A DNA stretch of 64,000 bases from Thysanoteuthis rhombus. Lineage: Eukaryota > Mollusca > Cephalopoda > Oegopsida > Thysanoteuthidae. The position numbers were made by a program, and so were the translations under genes. A model generated the notes under the pieces. That model did no database searches and was not told the DNA's origin. It was given only the letters and a program-made list of their open reading frames with translations. The stretch covers positions 37,710,816 through 37,774,815 of the forward strand of contig OY735207.1 in assembly GCA_963457665.1 (NCBI GenBank), written 5' to 3'. This document shows positions 23,016 through 35,790 of this stretch, one piece after another (positions within the stretch are counted from its first letter, which is position 1; each line of letters opens with the position of its first letter).

Positions 23016-25562
23016 CAAGTGCAAATCCAAGAGAGAATTTAAACCCTCCAGATAAAATTACTAAATTCAGCAAGAATACTAAGGAGAGTGCTGAAGTGCA
23101 GAGAAAAATTGCTGCCACTTGATCTCCATTGAGAGTCACCTGATATTCCTAATGTAAAAACTTGATGAGTGCAAAATAATTCCAACCCCTAATTCCAACA
23201 AAATCTTTATGATAATGGAAGAACTTCGAGAGAGATATTCTATCAGTTCAATTATGACCAAAGGGGAGCAGTTGAAAGTTATGAGAAAGATCATTACTAT
23301 ACAACAGTTAGTTTTTGGGGGAGCCCAAGCACATTTGAAGCAGTATTTTTAGACTGATATGATAATAAATGAATTTCTGTCGGATTGCATTTCATTCCTG
23401 TTTGAAAGGAGACCCTGGAATCTGAAAAGAGCTCTTAAAGAGGCTGCCAAAAAAAGGTTGAGAATGGCTGCTATAAAGTCTTCAGTAAATCAGGTTCAAA
23501 GATATTTTTCAAAGAGAAGCTTCTGTCTTAATTTATTTCAATGAATATGTACACATCTCTTTATACAAGTTTGTACATACAATATAAAGAAATCCCAGAG
23601 AAGAAAGAAAAAAAATGCACTGAAATGGTCAATGATGAAAAATTTCAGAACAATAAATGAAATTTTATTTGACAGGACACGGAATAAGAATTGATCCTGG
23701 GTAAATAATTGCAGTTTCTTTTTGATGTTTGAAAAGAGTATAATACATATGAAAAATTTTAAAAGATATAAAAAAAATTCTGAAAGAATAATGTCCAATA
23801 TAAAAGAACTAAAAATTGGCAATAGTTTTGTTTTTGAACAGTAAAGAGAATAAACAATCCTCTAATAAAAATAGCCAACTGTTCAAAAGAAGACATTGCT
23901 GTGGTCAATAATTAGTTGAGAAGAAATAGATAGAGACAGAGAGAAATCAGTATGTATGTATATCATCAGAATACATATATATGAATAATAATAGTAATAA
24001 TACTGATAATAATAATGATTATGATAATAATTACGTTAGGAAGCAAATATTGATAGAAATTTGTATTAAACAAGCAGTGTATTTGCTAACCTATCTGATA
24101 AAAAGCAACAATAATAATATAAGGTAAAACTAGCCCACCATTATTCATCCTTACCCACAAATGCACAGCTAAAGTCTCTAGCCCCAATTGCACATTAGAT
24201 GATCATCATATATATGATAAGAGTCATGTGTCACATTTATTGAAACCCGCTTATTAAATTACTTGACTTTTTCACCCTCCCCCTACCTACTGCATCACAC
24301 ATAATATTAGTCATAACCATCAGCCGAACCTTTTATGGTATATTTATGATAACCATAAAAAAAAAATGATGGGTCATTGACTATATATTTTTAAAAGTTT
24401 CTTATAGATTGGCAAGTACAATTTTTTTTCAAATATGTGAAAGATCAAATTTTTTAATTGAAGAAATATTAAAAATCCATTCAATAACAGTTACAGCTCT
24501 CATGAACTCAATGAAGGAGAAAAGGTATGAGATTTGATCACGTGACATGAAATTTCAATGCAGTATCATTAAGATACAGTAGTTCATTCAAAGAAGTATA
24601 CTCATGATTGTATTCTTGATTTTTAGTTTTTTTAGAAATGAAATTAAAGATGACATATCAATGGAAAAAATATGTTGTCCGAGGTATTGGAAAAAGCAAA
24701 AATTGATTGGTAAATGCAAAATAAATACATTCTCTATCACTTGTATCGATTAAATATGGAAAAACAAAATGATCTAAAAGCTTTGCAAAAGTAATTATGT
24801 AATAGTATGATTTTTGCTTTTTGTATATTTCTCATTATTTAAATTTGAAGGAAAAAAAAAACTTAAATGCTTGAGTGCTTTTCTGGCATGTCAACATCTA
24901 TACGAGTTGCATCTTAAATATCATAGAGTTCATAATATATGTTCATTGGTTTCTTTTTGACAATTATATCTGTACAACAGAGATAATAAATGTCATATAA
25001 GTAGTCTTAATTTTTTCCCTTAATAGTCTTATCATACTGTTTTAATATTTGACTGAAGATTTACTTTCTAGTCTTGTTCAGTAAAGCAATTAGCTCATTC
25101 CTATTTATCTAATTTGGTAGGAACACTGTTCTTATTTAGCTTTGGTCATTATTCTCATTTAGAATTATAAGTAACTTTGGGAGCAGAGTCAAAGATTTCA
25201 TTTTGACTGCTATCCTTATCTTCATTATTTGTCATTTATTACAGACTTATGAAAATTAAAAAAACACTTTATGTAACTCGACCAGTATTATTCAGGATTG
25301 CACACAAAGGAAGACAATTCTGGAAATATTGGCCAATTTTTTTTCCAAACAAAAAACTTTACCAACCAAAAGAAAGTTATGTGAACCGATAAATGTATTG
25401 TTTCTTTAGTTAATTCCAACCAAATTTCAGACAAGTAGTCTTTCCAAACCTAATAAACATGACAACCAAAATATTAGTGAAATTTGCTAGACCAAGCAAA
25501 TACCAAATAAACTAGTGGCAAAAATGAATATAATTCAGACCCTAGAAAAATGTGTTCCACAT
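23016..25562. other. Unassigned AT-rich DNA
   Basis: Small simple-sequence patches only, for example aataataatagtaataatac (23985-24030). The frames at 23359-23544 and 23538-23822 show no family resemblance. Confidence 0.5.
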
Positions 25563-26580
25563 GAACTTGGAGAAATGAACATTCATCATCACCATCATCA
25601 TCAGTCTTCTGGTGTCTGTCATTAAACATAGACCTTGTCCAAGATTTGCAAGGCCTCTATATCATGGGTGTCACAGAGCCAATACTTTCTGAACTTGTCT
25701 AGTTTATCCCTCCATCTTATATTCTGCTGGCAACGGTTTGGATGTGATCTCGGGAGATCCATCATTGCCTTTTGAGTTGTATTCTATGATATCTCAAACT
25801 CCTGTTTTTCTTCCCAAGATACTATGCTGTCTTGTGATCTCTCCAAGTGATATTGAGCATGATTTTCTCTTGTGCATGCTACAGCTTAAGGGTCAGTCTC
25901 TTGGTTGGGTTCAATGTTTCAGCTCCATAGGTGACTATCAGGAGGATGAATTGTTTATATACTCTTATTTTTAGGATTAATCAGATTTTCTTGTTCTTTG
26001 GAAGTTGAGCTTGCTCTACCAAAAGTTTGCCATCCTGGAGTGATTCTACACTTGATTTCTTCTTTTGAGGATTTCATGGAAATTCATTGTCTTAGGTAGA
26101 TGTAGTGGTGAATTTTATACAACTCCGCATTTTCCAATTTTGATTGTCTTCAACTAGTTTGTCATACATGACATTTGTTTTACTGGAGTTCATGTGGTGA
26201 CCACCTTTTCTGCTTTCTTCATTCAGTTTGTCTAGCATTAGTTGAAGGTCATGAAAGTTCTCAGCTAAAAGGATGATGTCAACAAATCTGACATTGCTTA
26301 GGTATTCACCGTCCATTCTGATTCCATTTTTTTTCCAAGTTTAGGTTCCAGACGAACATCTTGAGGTAGGCTGCGAAAAGTTTGGGTGAGGTAGTATCAC
26401 CTTGTCTTACCCTTTTTCCATACTAAAAGGGCTCGAGTCTCTAAGTGACCTGATAAAGGAACTGCTGTGATGGTGTATATGGTGCAATACTCTGATATAT
26501 AAGGGGTTTACATCTTGTTGGGTGATACCTTCAATGAGCTTTTGAAATCCAAGTTTACACCGAGAAATAACACAGGAAGC
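25563..26580 (-). mobile_element. RTE-type LINE fragment (lineage A), RT distal half to 3' end
   Basis: Minus-strand translation gives the distal reverse-transcriptase region: a degraded thumb start (FQKLIEGITQQDVNPLYIRV), then KNGIRMDGEYLSNVRFVDII with LLAENFHDLQLMLDKLNEES, KGGHHMNSSKTNVMYDKLVE, and later VTYGAETLNPTKRL and RDHKTA. In place of the usual FADDI catalytic box the copy reads FVDII, so the first catalytic aspartate of the pair is retained and the second is lost. It ends with the tail complement catcatcaccatcatcatca at 25586-25605. It is the longest RTE copy in the window, and stops and frameshifts inactivate it. The plus-strand frame at 25738-25974 is its shadow. Confidence 0.8.
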
Positions 26581-27060
26581 TGTTCAATATCAAACTGCAA
26601 CCACTAAGCGTACCAAAAGAGCTCACTTGATCCAAGCTCAAACTGAAAAATAGTTTAAATGTCTTAGCATTGGGAGCTCTTCATAAAAACCCTATTTTGC
26701 TATGTTGAACGGGTCTTCCATTCTAGAATAGAAACCTTGAATAATACAAACAACTATATATCATCATTTTCATTAAAAACATGATTATGATACACATTTG
26801 AATCTAAAAAGCTTATTGACATACCCTTCTCTTAAGATTCTCTCTAAAAATACATAAAATCAAATCATTGAATATTAGAAATTTTAGTGATAGAAGTAGA
26901 CGTGTGGGTGGATAGTACAAGGAACAGGTTCTGAGAGAATAGTTTGGCATTGTTACAACAATGAAAGAATTCAAAAGTGCTGCTTTCTGATGATGAAGAC
27001 TTGGTGTCTACATTCAGCAGTAAAATTGATGGTTAATCCTTTTAACGACTAGTAGAAAGC
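26581..27060. other. Unassigned DNA
   Basis: No gene or recognised repeat. Confidence 0.45.
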
Positions 27061-27367
27061 TGGAGAAAAGAGAACTAGAGAAAAGAAGGAAGAAGGAAAA
27101 GAGGAAAAAAAAAAGGGAAGGAAGTGCAAGGGAAGGGAGAAGAAAAGGAGGATGGTAACAAGGTGTGGTAAGAAAGGAGTGCAGGTGTGAAAGCAATGTT
27201 AGGAAAGAGAAAGAATAAGAGAATCAGAATGTGTAAAATAGGGGAGGGGTGGGTATGAGCAGAAGCACATGGGTGAGAAGAAAAAGGGAAACATGAGTGC
27301 AAGACTGAGGAGCAGGAAGGGAGTAGGAAGATAAGGAGGACAGCTTGAAGAGTAGGTAGACAACAAA
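27061..27367 (+). repeat. Purine-rich flank of the 29-bp minisatellite
   Basis: Strongly purine-biased plus strand (gaaaagaggaaaaaaaaaag, ggaagggagaag) leading into the array. Frames on the minus strand rich in Phe, Leu, Pro and Ser reflect composition only. Confidence 0.6.
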
Positions 27368-27945
27368 GGCAGTACTAGGTGTAGTTAGAAAAGGGGACAG
27401 CATTAGGAGTACAAAGAATAGGGAGCCAGCTCTGGGAGTAAGTAGAAAAAGAGGCCAGCACTGGGAGTAAATAGAAAAAGAGGCCAGCACTGGGAGTAGA
27501 TAGAAAAAGAGGCCAGCACTGGGAGTAGATAGAAAAAGAGGCCAGCACTGGGAGTAAATAGAAAAAGAGGCAAGCACTGGGAGTAAATAGAAAAAGAGGC
27601 CAGCACTGGGAGTAAATAGAAAAAGAGGCAAGCACTGGGAGTAAATAGAAAAAGAGGCAAGCACTGGGAGTAAATAGAAAAAGAGGCCAGTACTGGGAGT
27701 AAATAGAAAAAGAGGCCAGTACTGGGAGTAAATAGAAAAAGAGGCCAGTACTGGGAGTGAATTGAAAAGGAGGCCAGCCCTGGGAGTAATTAGAAAAAGG
27801 AGGCCAGCACTAAGAGTAGATAGACAAAGAAGCCAGCATTAGGATTAGATAGAAAATGAAGGCAGCACTAAGAGTAAATAGAAAAGGAAGGCAGTACTAG
27901 GAGTACATAGGAATGGAGGGCAGCGCTAGGAGTACATAGAAAAGG
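27368..27945 (+). repeat. 29-bp minisatellite, about 20 units
   Basis: The unit is agaaaaagaggccagcactg plus ggagtaaat. Starts of the ggcNag core are spaced 27-30 bp apart between 27368 and 27918. The central ten or so units (27452-27742) are nearly identical, differing by gccagc/gcaagc/gccagt, while the outer units are more diverged. This is the usual centre-to-edge decay of a tandem array. Because 29 is not a multiple of three, the minus-strand translation repeats only every three units (29 residues). The resulting frames of 85-146 codons are not considered genes. Confidence 0.92.
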
Positions 27946-28270
27946 AGTAGGAAGAAAAGATGACAAATGTTAGGAGGAGCAAGAGGAAAGGCAGCCCAAG
28001 AGCAGGAAAAAAAAGAAAAAGAATGAAGTGCAAAGAGTTGGAGGAGAAAAGGAAGAATGATAGTGAAAATGAGAATAAGATGAGGAGGAAGAAAATGAAA
28101 GGAAAGGAAAGCGGGAGATGAAAGGTTTCGAGGAAGAACAAGTAAAAGGAAGAGGAGAACGTGTGTGATAAAGGAGTATGGATGAGTATCTGAAGAATGG
28201 GTAATGTTACACAACAGTTCAGAAAGAAAATAAGTGAATGAATGAGCACATAAAGTCAAAAATGTGCGCA
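27946..28270 (+). repeat. Purine-rich low-complexity tail of the 29-bp array
   Basis: gaagaaaatgaaaggaaagg-type sequence continues to about 28250. Minus-strand frames with Phe/Leu/Ser runs are composition artefacts. Confidence 0.6.
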
Positions 28271-28649
28271 CCATCAGAAATACATGAAAGGAAAATAATC
28301 AATAGACGAACAGAAATCACAGTGCTAAAGTGGGCTGTTATAATGGTGATAAGCACAAGGTTCTATCAGAACTGCAATTCCCTCCTTGATAAGGCTGGTT
28401 TTTGAGTGGCTGGTTCTGCTTTGACTTTTAAGAATCTGAGACAGCATTTTAATGCAAAATAGGAAATTTAAAAAAATACAAACTAGCGTTCTTAGGGAAA
28501 CAACGAATCAGCACCTCCCGTGTATGCTTCTTTTTACCTTGTCAAATAAGCAGCATCGGTGGTTAGATTAAGTTACCTTGATCAAAATGTCTCGAGTATA
28601 GTTTGGACCATGAATTTATCACCATAAGCCTTTTAGCATCTGTAATTTG
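28271..28649. other. Unassigned DNA
   Basis: No gene or recognised repeat. Confidence 0.4.
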
Positions 28650-29510
28650 GCATAAACCTTCCCCAAGAACCACCGGATCTTTCTATCTTGGGCATCGCGG
28701 AGCCAGTACTTTCTGAATTTATCTAGCTCTTCACGCCATCATACTTTCTGTCATCCACAATTTTGCATATGATCTCTTGGGATTCATGTAGTTAGTTGTA
28801 ATGTCTGGTGGTTGTCTGATGTTTTTGCAACATGTCCAGCTCATTGCCATTTGAGTTTTCTATTATATCTTGGACTCCTGTCTTTTCTCTAATATACTAT
28901 GTTGTCTTATGATCTCTCTGTGTGATGTTAAGCATAATTCTCTCTTGTGTATGAGGCATGGTTCTTAGTTTGAGGGTCAATCTTAAGTTTCAGCTCCATA
29001 GATGACTACTGGGAGGATGCATTGATTGCATATCCTGTTTTGGACTAGAGGGATTTTCTTTTTCTTGAAAGTCGAGCTTGCTCTACTGAAAGCTTGCCAA
29101 CCTAGTGTGATTTTTCTCTTTATTTTTTTTCTTTCAAGGAGTTCATGGATATTCATTGTCCTAGGTAGATGCAGTGGTCCACTTTCTTCAGCTCTGTATT
29201 TTCTATTTTGATAATTGTGTCTTTGTCCTCAAAGTGTTTGTTGTACATCACATTTGTTTAGCTGATGTTCATATGGAGGCCGACTTTCTTGCTTTCTCCA
29301 TTTAGTTTGTCCAGCATTATTTAGAGATCGTGAAGGTTCTTAGTGAAGAGGACAATGCTTTCAGAAAATCCAAGGTTACTTAGGTATTTGCCGTCTATTC
29401 TGATTTATTTGTGTTCCAAGTCTAGGTTTTGGAAGATAATCTCAAGGCGAACTTTGAAGAATTTGGGTAAGCTGGTATCACCTTGTCAATAGAAAGTTAC
29501 TAATCTTGCA
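28650..29510 (-). mobile_element. RTE-type LINE fragment (lineage A), minus strand
   Basis: Minus-strand translation, with many breaks, gives RLEIIFQNLDLEHK, IRIDGKYLSNLGFSESIVLF, KNLHDL.IMLDKLNGESKK, VGLHMNIS, then KLSVEQARLSRKRKS, LKWQ.AGHVAKTSDN, IPRDHMQNCG, REELDKFRKYWLRDAQDRK and FLGKVYAKLQ. This is the same region and order as 25563-26580. The RT FADD box is degraded to FSES, so it is inactive. The TGA tail is not visible at the 3' end (near 28650). Confidence 0.75.
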
Positions 29511-30414
29511 TTTTGTTGGGCAGTGATCACTAAAAAATGTCTTGATTGAAAAAAAGAGAACAAGTGCAGATGCTGCTGGATACAAAGTGAAGGATCAATT
29601 TAGAATTACCTTACATTACGAATTGAACCCCCAACAAAAAAATCTATTTAGGGGTGTAATTTGAAAAAAGACAAAAAAAATCCAAAGATGTTTTCTTTAC
29701 TGAATGAGGAGGAAACCAGCCATTTTTAAGATAGACTTCATAACAAAAAAAATGCCCTAAACATTAACAGTTTGGAAACAAATACCACCTTTTAGATAAT
29801 TAATTTTAATGATTTTAAGGTATGTTGATACCAGTAGGAACCATGCATCTTTCTCATTACAAATGTTTGTTCACTAGTTCAAACAATTCTAAAAGAGAGG
29901 ATGGAAATCAATATTTGATTAATTAACAAAAAAATCAAGTTAATTCCATAAATATTTTGGTGCTTCTTCCCATCATCCACGAAACTTATTCGATAACAGG
30001 TCTGGTTAGTCGCTTAATCAAAACCATCATCTGACCAACGTCTTTTGGCAGTGTATTGTGTTGGGGGTAATCAATCAAAAAATTAGAAAGAGGTGTGATC
30101 AATGGATAAGTTATTTCTCTCACCTTTAATTTAAGAAATTGGAAAAACAAAAACAAGCATGAATGCTGCTGGATACAATCTAAGAGATCAATTTAGCATA
30201 AACATACATTGCAAATTTAATCACCTGCTAAAAACTTATTAAAGGGGAGAATTTTCAAAAAATAAAAAAAGCCATTTTTTCAAGACATCCTGAGGAATAA
30301 GGATGTTACTACTACTAATACTACTAGTAAACATAAAACTAAGAAAATATGGCACCAAGTAATCAGAAGAATACAAGATAAATTTATATGATTACGTTTG
30401 GTTTCTGCCAGCTG
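29511..30414. other. Two R3-type dispersed repeat fragments in unassigned DNA
   Basis: 29590-29700 and 30178-30290 share gatcaatttag, acattgcaaatttaa-type sequence, then ccccNaNNaaaaactNattNaggggNgaattttNaaaaa. A related piece lies at 21595-21690. The two here are direct copies about 590 bp apart. Both are preceded by a tgctgctggatacaa motif (29573 and 30162). No coding content. Confidence 0.45.
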
Positions 30415-30510
30415 TAGAGCTCTCATAGCTTAATACAGTTGATGTTACAGAAAGCCTTGCGTCCCAAACAAAAGGGATGAGAGTTTGAGTTTCATCAAAA
30501 GCTTATTCTA
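30415..30510 (+). mobile_element. Possible tRNA-derived SINE head
   Basis: ctcatagcttaatacagttg followed about 45 nt later by gagagtttgagtttcatc fits decayed A and B boxes. The resemblance is weak. Confidence 0.3.
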
Positions 30511-32677
30511 TCATGAGTATCTTATTTAGAAATCATTGACCTATTAGTTTATAGGACAATATTGTACGTTGACGTTTGGCTATTATCATTCAAAAATATT
30601 CTCGCCAAAGAGGACCTGTGTAGGCAATCCTGGATTGCGTTTGAAAAACTGAATCAACTTTATATTTGATTTAAAGGAGATTACAGTCTTTTTCCAAAAA
30701 GTAAAAAGATCAACTTTTAGATGACAGGAGTAGGAGTTATTAGATATAGGGCAGAAAGCGTGTGTGGTATGGTATATTTTAGAAGTATGTTGATTCATTG
30801 ATAAGTACATAAATTTGGCTGAACTGAAATATTAAGTATAAAAATCATCTAATTAAAAAGAGCAATTTTAAATGCTCATGGGTCAGGTTTGACGTGTGTC
30901 TTGACAACAGGCAGAGCCAGGATCGCCAAACAACAAATCAAAATGATAAAAAACAATAACCCAGGATGATAGGAATTTGATTTAGTCAGGTGTCGAGCAA
31001 AGATGAAATTCTTAGACAGAAATACTGAGTAATTCAACTACTAAAAGCTGAATTGTTGACGCAAAATTTCAATAACAAAGAAAGAAAAATAATGTAATCC
31101 ATACACATGGCCAATTTTGACATGGAACTAGATAGATATGAATACTAAATGAATCCAAAGGAAATGGGTGAATGCCAGGGGGCGCCAAAGAGATTACTTG
31201 GGCTCTTTGTTGGCAGCCCTGCCACCAACCTCCACAGAGCATGCAGTCAGCTCTACTTCCATTATTCCACAGCATTTTGACAATGTAGTGTAGGAACAGG
31301 AGACAGAGAGGATAAAAAAAAAAGAATGACCAAAGATTGTTGGAGAGGAAGAAAAAAACTAGAGAAATGTAACGTTACCAATTATAAGGCCACTATGTTG
31401 TTTGGCCGATTATGAATACAGAGAAAACTGATCAGCAGTTATAAAAAGAAATGTAGTCGCAACCAGACACATCTTTGAAATGAACAAAATACCCCAGAGT
31501 TGCTACTGTGTAAAACCGGATAGAAACAAACATAAGATTTTATAACTTTGGCTTTGTTTTTTTGAATAAACCAGTTCCTTTCAGCATTTCCCAAGTGGCA
31601 AATAAGCAGAGATGAAGGGACCAAACCAGACTCGATAATGAAGAAAGTAACCGACGCCAGATCTGATACACGCAGCAAATAGCAACGAGGGTAAGAAATA
31701 CGACAAATCTTATCGTCAACGCCAGCCATTTTACAGAGTGTATAACTAGGTATTGTTTTCCTTTAGTCTGACTTTCCATTTGTTATTGACTTTTAATGAT
31801 GCTCACTCTCTTCTGCAGAGTACAGCTGTGTTAAAATAAATATGAGGCAATGATGTTGTAGCTTTGTTAGAGATGGTAATTATCAGTTATCTATAGGCAG
31901 CTATTCTTTTTCAGTGTGGTAAGCTGCAAGGAGGCACTGTTCAAGTATTGCCAGAGATAGCTCCTGAAAAAACTGTGGTCACTGTGTCTGGTTGATGAGG
32001 ACGTCATTAGCAATGATTCAACCCAGTGCTATATATTGATATTATTATAAGCATGCATATATCTGCACGTGACAGAGTCTGTATTTGAGTGCTCGTTTAT
32101 ATACTAGAGCGAGCATCCACTTCATCATGTATATATACGTGATCATCTACTTGATTATTAACACTTGAACAACTATGTTTCTAATAACTGAATTGCATGT
32201 AGGAAAAAAGATATCAAGCTAAACTTGTAAGACCAGCTCTCTGCTGAAAAGTGCTGACCATTCATTGTATAATAAATATAAATAACGCATGGGCAAGCTT
32301 TGTGCTGAATAATAACGACTATGAATAACGGCTTATGATCAACCATAGCATAGACATCTAGAATCCAGCCATTGACAATGCAATTTAGAAGGTGCTATGT
32401 TTATCAGTAGACATTGTGTATTTCTATGCGAACATATACATTATTTTTCAACAACTATTTAATTTACTTTTTGAAATATTCTTATTGCTTGAGAAAAATT
32501 CTAAATGCACATTTTGTTTTGATGTAATTGTCAAGTTGAATTTCAAATAAATCATTATACGTTCGTTTTCCTCTCTTTACCTTGTTAGGACTAGATTCAA
32601 TCATCCAAAATACTCATTGAATGTTAAGGTCCCTTCTCAAAACCATGGTACAGTTTTTTTTATTGAGTGTAGCTTAG
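30511..32677. other. Unassigned DNA
   Basis: Frames at 31439-31779 (minus) and 31069-31275 (minus) overlap each other's composition and show no family motifs. No recognised repeat. Confidence 0.45.
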
Positions 32678-32782
32678 TTTTGGCACAAAATCACATGTTT
32701 CTGGCCCCCAGTGAGGATTGAATTCACTACTCTGATCTGCAAGACCAATTTTCTAACCATAATCCCATTGTAAGACACCCAA
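32678..32782 (-). mobile_element. tRNA-derived SINE head, minus strand
   Basis: On the minus strand, gggattatggttagaaaatt (A-box-like) is followed by tgaattcaatcctcactggg (B-box-like) at tRNA spacing, with a conserved-looking ccagaaacatgtgattttgt tail. Confidence 0.5.
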
Positions 32783-35474
32783 GCAGTTATAATATATGGA
32801 AAATACATGTATGCAAACCTGACTTTGCAATGTTAATATTTGACTACTTGGACTTGTAGAAATTCAGTTGGCACTGATAAGAAAAGCTGAAACCTTGCTT
32901 ACGTAGACTGAAATCAAATGCAGTTAGTGCTAATATATAACTAATTACAATCTAATTCCCCACACACAAAGACTGCCTGAATTTCCTGAGTTATTATTTT
33001 CATAATCATCATTAAAACTTTTTGCAATAATCCTTCTTACAAACAGCACAAACTTTGCTTACTATAAAATTGATTTCTTTACCAGTTTGAGTGTTTTGAC
33101 GTCAATGAAACAATAGTGAGTATTATCTTTAATAGTAACAAAGTGCAAAACTGGGATCTTTAGGAAATGGGCCTCCTCTTGATTTTTCATGCATGGTGAC
33201 TTGTTTAATTAACAAACAAGGAACAAATATAGAATATAAAAGATTGAATTTCTAAGTAAATCTAAACCTTCCAAAGTGAGTAGCTGTTAAGATTTTCTGT
33301 TTTTGATTTAACATTTTTCCAAAAATCTACATGCAATAAAGAAAATAATTTTCCAACATCAAAGACAGTGAATGATCTCCAGCACTTGTTAATTATATGT
33401 GAGCTTTTTGGCTGGTGATTTCATTGACACAAAAGCAAAGTGAAAAAAAAAAAAAAAAACGTTATAAATTCTATACAGAAATAAATAGATAATTAAAATT
33501 TTCCACCTCTAAAACATCTTACTTAGATTAGATTAAAAACAAAATTATTGGGGCTTTCTTCAAAATTCTGTAAAAAAGATTTTTCCAGATATTTTCCATT
33601 AGGTATTCATAAAAAACAATACAGAAATACATAAAACCATTTTTCATTGAGATTGGTAGTTTTTGAGTAGTAGTTTTTTTTTGTTGCTAGAAATGGACAA
33701 AAAATAATAGTAGTCTTTTTGAAGCTAAGTGTTTTTAAAAACCCGTATAAGCAAAAATGATAATATATATAAGTAAGCCAAATTTTGACCCTTGTCCGTT
33801 GTTAGAGAGGGATTGAGAGTGAAAGGGAAATATCTCTCTAATAATTATCTCCCTCCTCTCTGATAATGTTGACAGGTAAACAGCAGGTGAGCATTGCTTT
33901 TTCATGTGTATCAGTGTGTAACATGCCACAGCTGAGTATGTATAAAGTCTCACTTATTTTTCTCTCAAACCCTGTCCACTATTAGCAAGATATCTCTCTC
34001 TTACTCTAAATCACTTTCTGATGATGATACCATACCTCCACCCCCCAGCCCGATGCTTCAGTCTGTTATAGTCAACAGGAAAACTGATTTAGTTAAAAGA
34101 TGAGTTCTAAGAAAAGCATGAATTTGCATTGAAAATCAAAAACCTTCCAAGAGACATTTTTGAAGTTCGGTTTTTCAAAAACTAACTTGCTAAAAACCTG
34201 CTTAGGGCTCTCAGGTGTGCCCACAGTAAATTTCATGAAGTTATGTTGAGTAGTTTATACAGATAAACAGGCAGACATTTGGTGAATCATAATAAGATAT
34301 ATTACAACTATTCATAATTATCTCAGAGCCCTGCACAAGAATAGAACTGCCCTACACTTTTTCACTCTATATTTAAATAATTTCGAGTAAAAACAGAGAA
34401 TAAAAACTGACTGCTATAATTGAGTGTGAATCAAGAAGAAGTTTCAAGTCAGTGTTATTTCATAGGTTCTTCATATAAGTTTATTCATAATGATGCAGTA
34501 AAGAGGGGGTTTTTTGCCAAGATTCTGTATGAAGTTTTCTCACTTCCACCCACTGATGTGCTGCACCGAACTGACACTTTTAAATAGAAGTCCAGACATT
34601 TTTCTCTTTCAGCTTGATGCTGTAGCATTCAGCTAAACACACAAGTGTAATTATGTAAGCTGCATTGTTAGCAAGTGTTAGTACAGTTTATATGGTCATA
34701 GATTCGTGTCCATGAATGACCGTACTTGGACAAACACAGAAACTGCATCTATTGATTTCCCATAGAAACAATCTTGAATAATAGCGAGATGAAAAGTGCA
34801 TGTTAAAATGCAGTAGCCATGATTACTGCAGCAAACTGTTCAATCAATGGATTAGTACTTACAGTACTTATTTCCTATTCTGCAATATCCAACTGGAAGA
34901 TATCCATGAAGTATATACAGGTTCCCTCCCCCCTCCACAACAACCTTAATCGAAAGCAGAGCGTTACTATAGATCCTTCCGAGAGCTGAAATGGCGTAAA
35001 GCAAAGGAGCAAATATCATCAATTTATAAAGAGAAAACTTTTAAGTGTTTCAAGATCCCCCCAAAAAATAGTTTTTCATGAGATTTCACGATCATTTTTC
35101 ATGGGAGAAGAATGTTTCCAGGGCTAGAGGTTCTCAAAAAGATATATTCGGAATATATTTTAATGGCAACCCTGCGACGCAGTAGGCATTCCACTCGTGG
35201 AGAGGGGTGCTACACTAGTAATCTTTTGCAGTTTGATAAGGATCCACTAGATGATCCAGATGTCAGATGGTGCACTTGACCATAGACGAAGACCTATGAC
35301 CTGATCTAGGGAGCAAGGATTAATGAATAATAAGTCTTTTTGAATGGGCATATTAAGGTGGGGTTATATAAAAGAATTGTACTGCACCATTATCCTTTGA
35401 TGAAACGATTTCAACTTTCCAAACCCCCTGCCCCCAGTGAGAAGGCCAAGTTTACCCCCCCCCACTCCTAACAG
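32783..35474. other. Unassigned AT-rich DNA
   Basis: A poly-A tract occurs at 33445-33460. A pyrimidine-rich stretch ending at 35474 is discussed with the exon candidate. No recognised gene or element. Confidence 0.45.
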
Positions 35475-35674
35475 ACGCCCAAAGTCATGTCAATGATACC
35501 AGAAAAGTATGATTATTTTAGAAGTGCAAGTAGGTTTAGAGCAAGTTTTCACAATGTTTCAAATGCCTCCAAAGAACTGTGTGACGGAAAAAATACATCA
35601 TCAAGCATACCATCGTATTTCAAGCCTTCCACATCAGCCACAGCAGATGACAAACCTCAACATTTGATATCAAG
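35475..35674 (+). CDS. Possible internal exon of an unrecognised gene (low confidence)
   Basis: This 200-bp stretch is open throughout and is bounded by good-looking splice signals. Upstream is a C-rich pyrimidine tract, an actcctaac branch-like site and a cag acceptor ending at 35474. Downstream is the donor caag/gtgggt at 35674/35675. The frame starts in phase 0 and would leave two bases for the next exon. It encodes 66 residues, serine-rich, including DYFRSASRFRASFHNVSN and SSSIPSYFKPSTSATADDK, with no domain I recognise. In its favour are codon choice and lower AT than the surroundings. Against it, a dispersed repeat fragment starts only about 20 bp beyond the donor, and no neighbouring exon was found. 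It could equally be part of an unrecognised transposon or chance. Confidence 0.3.
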
Positions 35675-35689
35675 GTGGGTAGACATAAA

Positions 35690-35790
35690 GGATGCTTATT
35701 TTGGGGGTCTGTGAACACTCAGAAAATTTTTTCATATAGATTAATGGTAATTGCTTTTTTTGCTTCATGCCATTTCAGATAAAAGAGGAA
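35690..35790 (+). repeat. Fragment of a dispersed repeat shared with 63815-63900
   Basis: ttttgggggtctgtgaacac, then a gaaaattttttcatatagat match and taatggtaattgctttt correspond to tttggggggttgagaatact, aaatttatcccatacaaatt and aatggaaattgctttg at 63820-63885. Confidence 0.5.

Noticed and set aside
27224-27664. Minus-strand frames of 85-146 codons in the 27-kb array
   Set aside because: They are overlapping translations of the 29-bp repeat in three frames, with no non-repeat coding sequence.
30955-31010. gatgaaattcttagacagaa resembling an 18S rRNA segment
   Set aside because: Only a short match to a common rRNA motif from memory; the flanks do not look like rRNA.
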